DNA from: Anaerococcus vaginalis
GTDB taxonomy: Bacteria; Bacillota; Clostridia; Tissierellales; Peptoniphilaceae
Reading direction: 5' to 3'
Assembly (NCBI GenBank): GCA_018363915.1
Contig: JAGZMY010000012.1
Location: 1 to 54,631 of the forward strand
Length of the DNA: 54,631 bases
Part shown: positions 51,950 through 54,631 of the stretch, piece by piece
Layout of the letters: the number at the start of each line of letters is the position of its first letter
Numbering within the stretch: the stretch's first letter is position 1
The notes under the pieces: model-generated
What the model was told of the DNA's origin: nothing
The model's input: the letters and a program-made list of their open reading frames with translations, nothing else
The model's database searches: none
Program-made: the position numbers and the translations under genes

Positions 51950-52456
51950 ATGGATGATAAAAATTTAATAAAAGGAATTAAAAACAAAGATGAAAAATAT
52001 TTGATTGAATTCATTAACCTTTATGGGCCTATATTAAAAGGAGTTATTGTAAAAACTATAGGAAATAGGAGAAATATTCTAGATGAAATTTTAAATGATG
52101 CTCTCCTTGGAATTTGGGATAATATAAATTCTTATGATCCTACTAGGTCATCTTTTAAAAATTGGTGTGCAGGAGTTGCCAAATACAAGGCAATTGACGC
52201 CATTAGAAAAGAAGCAAAACACGACTGCCTTGATCTTGATGATGTATCTGGTTTTATTTATGATAAAAATTTAGAAAATTATGATGAAAGCGAAAAAATT
52301 CTTGAAATGTTGTCAAAAAAAGACAGGGAGATTTTTAAAAAATTATTTATAGAAGGATATTCATACGATGATTTAGAAAAAATCACAAAAATTCCAAAAG
52401 ACAGACTCTACAACAAAGTAAGCCGTGCCAAAAAAACTTTAAGGAGCAAATTATGA
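51950..52456 (+). CDS. ECF-type sigma-70 factor
   Basis: A 168-residue sigma factor. Region 2 (about 15-85) shows EILNDALLGIWDNINSYDPT and FKNWCAGVAKYKAIDAIRKE; region 4 (about 110-165) shows LSKKDREIFKKLFIEGYSYD and DLEKITKIPKDRLYNKVSRA. The next gene overlaps by four bases and encodes a membrane protein with an N-terminal cytoplasmic segment, the usual anti-sigma partner. Confidence 0.92.
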   Translation: MDDKNLIKGIKNKDEKYLIEFINLYGPILKGVIVKTIGNRRNILDEILNDALLGIWDNINSYDPTRSSFKNWCAGVAKYKAIDAIRKEAKHDCLDLDDVSGFIYDKNLENYDESEKILEMLSKKDREIFKKLFIEGYSYDDLEKITKIPKDRLYNKVSRAKKTLRSKL

Positions 52457-53442
52457 AAAATATCTATGACAAAATAAATGATATGGATTTTGAAATTGAA
52501 AAAATCGAATTAAACGACTTTGAAAAAGAAAAATTAATAAAAACTGCAAAATCCTACAAAAAAAATCAAAAATCAAAAAAATTTTTGCCAATAGCAGCTG
52601 CATTAATCCTAGTAGCTGGACTTAATATTCCAATTGTAAAAGCAGAAGTTTCAAAATTTACAACAGACATAAAAGTAACAATGATGGAAGCCTTTGGTGC
52701 AAGTCCGGATTCCTACAAATATATGGCAGAAATTAATAAACCAGTAACAGTTGGAGAAGATTCATTTGTGATAGGAAATATAGCCTTTGAAGATAATAAA
52801 ATATTTATAAATACCCTAAGAAATGGAAAAAATTTAGAGGAAACTACAAAAAACAATTCATATTTGTATAAGGTGGTAGTTGATGGAAAAACTTATAAAG
52901 CTATTGGCTCATCAGGAGGAGAAGGCCTATTAGAAGATAAAAAAACATCCTCAGAAAATCTTATGATAAGTTTTGACAAATCTTTTCCAAAAAAAGATAA
53001 GGCGAGCGTAGATTTATATTTTGCAGATGCAAATAAAAGCCAAATAATTTCAATAGAATCCCCAATGAATACAATAAACGAAGACAACAAAATTTTCGCT
53101 GAAAATTTAAAAATAAAAGGAACAAACGCCACAATTTCATTAATGAAAATAAATCCAATAACTCTTACAGCAACAATAAAAAATCTAGATCAAGCTTATG
53201 TTTATGAACTAAAAGGAGTTGATGAAAAAGGAAATAAAATTTCTTTAGATGAAAGAGTTGCAGATGAAAATTCAACAACCTTTATCTACAATAATTATTT
53301 CTCAGACCTAAGCCTAGATGAAATAAAAGACGGAAGAAATTTTAATTTTACCCTAAGCCGTTCAAAAATGAATGAAAATTCTGGCAAAGAAAGTAATGGA
53401 AACTTTGAAAAATTTGCAGAATTTTCATTAAGTGCCAAATAA
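52453..53442 (+). CDS. DUF4179-containing anti-sigma-like membrane protein
   Basis: A 329-residue protein. The first 48 residues are cytoplasmic and charged, followed by a single helix (FLPIAAALILVAGLNIPIVKA). The extracellular part begins with the DUF4179 domain (VKVTMMEAFGAS-like start near residue 75, KPVTVGEDSFVIGNIAFEDN) and continues as two strand-rich domains. This pairing with an ECF factor by ATGA overlap is standard. It probably holds the sigma factor inactive until an envelope signal arrives; the signal is unknown. Confidence 0.85.
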   Translation: MKNIYDKINDMDFEIEKIELNDFEKEKLIKTAKSYKKNQKSKKFLPIAAALILVAGLNIPIVKAEVSKFTTDIKVTMMEAFGASPDSYKYMAEINKPVTVGEDSFVIGNIAFEDNKIFINTLRNGKNLEETTKNNSYLYKVVVDGKTYKAIGSSGGEGLLEDKKTSSENLMISFDKSFPKKDKASVDLYFADANKSQIISIESPMNTINEDNKIFAENLKIKGTNATISLMKINPITLTATIKNLDQAYVYELKGVDEKGNKISLDERVADENSTTFIYNNYFSDLSLDEIKDGRNFNFTLSRSKMNENSGKESNGNFEKFAEFSLSAK

Positions 53443-53455
53443 AATAAGGACAAAA

Positions 53456-53494
53456 AAATCCTCAAATGAAATTAAATTCATTTTGAGGATTTTT
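53456..53494. terminator. Bidirectional terminator
   Basis: The stem AAAATCCTCAAATGAA/TTCATTTTGAGGATTTT with flanking A and T runs sits between the convergent DUF4179 and ferric-reductase-like genes. Confidence 0.92.
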
Positions 53495-53499
53495 TATTT

Positions 53500-54186
53500 T
53501 TATTTTGCCAATGATTTTTGCATTTTTATATTTCTTTTTCTTAATCTTAGGATTATATAAGCCAAATATATAAGCGTATATATAACCACTCCTAACATAT
53601 TTTCTTTCCAATTTGAAGAATATAACACCATAACATGGATATATATTCCTATGAAAAATGGATATGCCATTTTTTGCAAATTTTTCCAACTTTTAGCTTT
53701 CATTTTGCGACGAACTGTCTTAAAAGAAGTTACAAAAAGAGGAATCAGCATCAACAATAAAAATATTGTTATTATTGATGCTATTAATTGTCTTTGAGGC
53801 ATAGAGATAGGATTTGTAAAAAGAATTGGGAAATAACGCAAACCAAATATTATATTGTGGCTAAAAACTAATAAGCTTGCCATTATAGACATTTCTCCAC
53901 GAATTGCCATCAATTTTTTTGAAAAATCATTATGTTTTGTAATAGTTCCTAAAAACATTACTATCATAAATGAAGCTGTAGCAAATATCCCCCTTGAAAA
54001 TATCTTCATAAAATATTCATTAAACCAAGTAGGGAAATTTCTATCAAACCCCATATTATAATAATAAACTACAAATCCTGTCCAAGCATATATTCCTAGA
54101 TAAAATATGACAGGATATTTTTTAATCAAATCCTTAGTTAAACTATAAAAAATTATAGTAAACAAAATTCCAGTAATTAAAGTCAT
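53500..54186 (-). CDS. Ferric reductase-like transmembrane protein (YedZ/MsrQ-like)
   Basis: A 228-residue protein with about six helices. Histidines likely to bind haem are seen in TKHNDFSKKLMAIRGEMS, LVFSHNIIFGLRYF and FFIGIYIHVMVLYSS. The RGEMS..A..L.FSH and W..LQ..AYPFFIGIYIH patterns match the ferric-reductase-like domain, which passes electrons across the membrane. No flavin domain is attached. The upstream gene may be a partner. Confidence 0.8.
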   Translation of the reverse strand: MTLITGILFTIIFYSLTKDLIKKYPVIFYLGIYAWTGFVVYYYNMGFDRNFPTWFNEYFMKIFSRGIFATASFMIVMFLGTITKHNDFSKKLMAIRGEMSIMASLLVFSHNIIFGLRYFPILFTNPISMPQRQLIASIITIFLLLMLIPLFVTSFKTVRRKMKAKSWKNLQKMAYPFFIGIYIHVMVLYSSNWKENMLGVVIYTLIYLAYIILRLRKRNIKMQKSLAK

Positions 54187-54213
54187 CTTATTCTCCTTTC
54201 TATTTTCATAAGC

Positions 54214-54631
54214 TTATTGTTCCTTTTGTGTAGGATTTTTACTTTCATCAATGATAATTTCCTCTTTATTTTTTTCTAAAGGGGGCAATTGAGAGTTTTT
54301 TGTGCTTTGAATTTTGAGAGAATCTTTTTCATTTTCACTATTTTCTTTTTCAGTTTTTTCTAACTCTTTATTACCAGAATCTTTATTCGATTCATTTTTA
54401 TCAGGATATTTTTTCTCATTTACAGAAGGTTTTAAAGAAGGTTTCTCCTCTATTTTATTTTTAGAATTTTCCTTTTTCTTTATAGCCTTTTTGCTAGAAG
54501 ATTTATCTTGACTATTTTCTTTTTTAACAGCCTTTTTCACTATTACCATTACGTAAGCTTCGCCTACTTCTTTTGTTCCTTTGCTTTTGAATTGTAGGTA
54601 CACTCTTTGTGGGGCTTCGCTTACTTTGCTG
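54214..54631 (-). CDS. Partial hydrophilic protein running off the right edge
   Basis: The reading frame is open to the window end: before the GTG at 54603 it continues as SKVSEAPQRV, so the true start lies outside. The visible part has a strand-like segment (QRVYLQFKSKGTKEVGEAYV; VMVIVKKAVKK), then about 100 residues of low-complexity Lys/Glu/Ser/Asn. It ends 27 bases before the ferric-reductase-like gene, so the two are likely cotranscribed. No family is recognised. Confidence 0.55.
   Translation of the reverse strand, partial: SKVSEAPQRVYLQFKSKGTKEVGEAYVMVIVKKAVKKENSQDKSSSKKAIKKKENSKNKIEEKPSLKPSVNEKKYPDKNESNKDSGNKELEKTEKENSENEKDSLKIQSTKNSQLPPLEKNKEEIIIDESKNPTQKEQ

Overview
The window is low-GC (roughly 30% by eye), densely coded bacterial chromosome in which most genes have a purine-rich AGGAGG-type ribosome binding site. 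A V-type ATPase operon, rubrerythrin, a short-type glucose-6-phosphate isomerase, GlpX-type fructose-bisphosphatase, a T-box, a THF riboswitch and mannose-family PTS genes together suggest an anaerobic Gram-positive host-associated coccus of the Peptoniphilaceae/Tissierellia group (an Anaerococcus-like organism). This taxonomic call is inference; no rRNA is present.

Layout. 0-3.3 kb: a sigma-70-like factor followed by a ComK-like protein, then nagB on the opposite strand, then a small membrane protein and a broken gene for a secreted glycine-rich peptide. 3.3-13.4 kb: housekeeping genes (ACT/DUF711 pair, rubrerythrin, pgi, two unknown membrane proteins, a MATE exporter, thrS with a T-box). 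Two small palindromic elements sit in this stretch, each flanked by a duplicated terminator hairpin. 13.4-17.6 kb: GntR/FCD regulator, orphan Phd-like antitoxin, KdgT-type permease, THF riboswitch with folT, an Fst/par-like type I toxin-antitoxin locus with two antitoxin RNA copies, and a PepSY lipoprotein. 17.7-27.4 kb: an amino-sugar regulon. A leftward operon (sugar kinase, lacC, lacD, agaS, GntR/UTRA regulator) diverges from a rightward operon (yajC-like gene, PTS IIB, IIC, IID, IIA), with nagA convergent at its end. Three TGGT-N4-ACCA operators lie at the promoters. 27.5-32 kb: a zinc-type ABC importer with a polyhistidine-triad lipoprotein behind Fur-family boxes. 32.2-37.5 kb: a PF06541-like membrane protein, a GDPD-AGCS-MgtC operon and a CorC-type protein. 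37.5-46 kb: a nine-gene V-type ATPase operon. 46-54.6 kb: a small membrane protein behind a Fur-like box, glpX, a lipoprotein, a cluster of palindromic repeats, an SsuABC/TauABC-like importer, an ECF sigma/DUF4179 pair, a ferric-reductase-like membrane protein and a gene running off the right edge.

How it works together. The sugar regulon can take up an N-acetylated amino sugar as its phosphate, deacetylate it (NagA), then deaminate it through NagB (glucosamine branch) or AgaS (galactosamine branch); LacC and LacD finish the tagatose branch to triose phosphates. The kinase supplies the same pool from unphosphorylated sugar.

The most notable observations are the Fst/par-like locus, where the antitoxin repeat matches the toxin start region; the two terminator-hairpin-targeting palindromic elements; and the sigma factor/ComK-like pair. 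All are read by eye from sequence; no database search was run.
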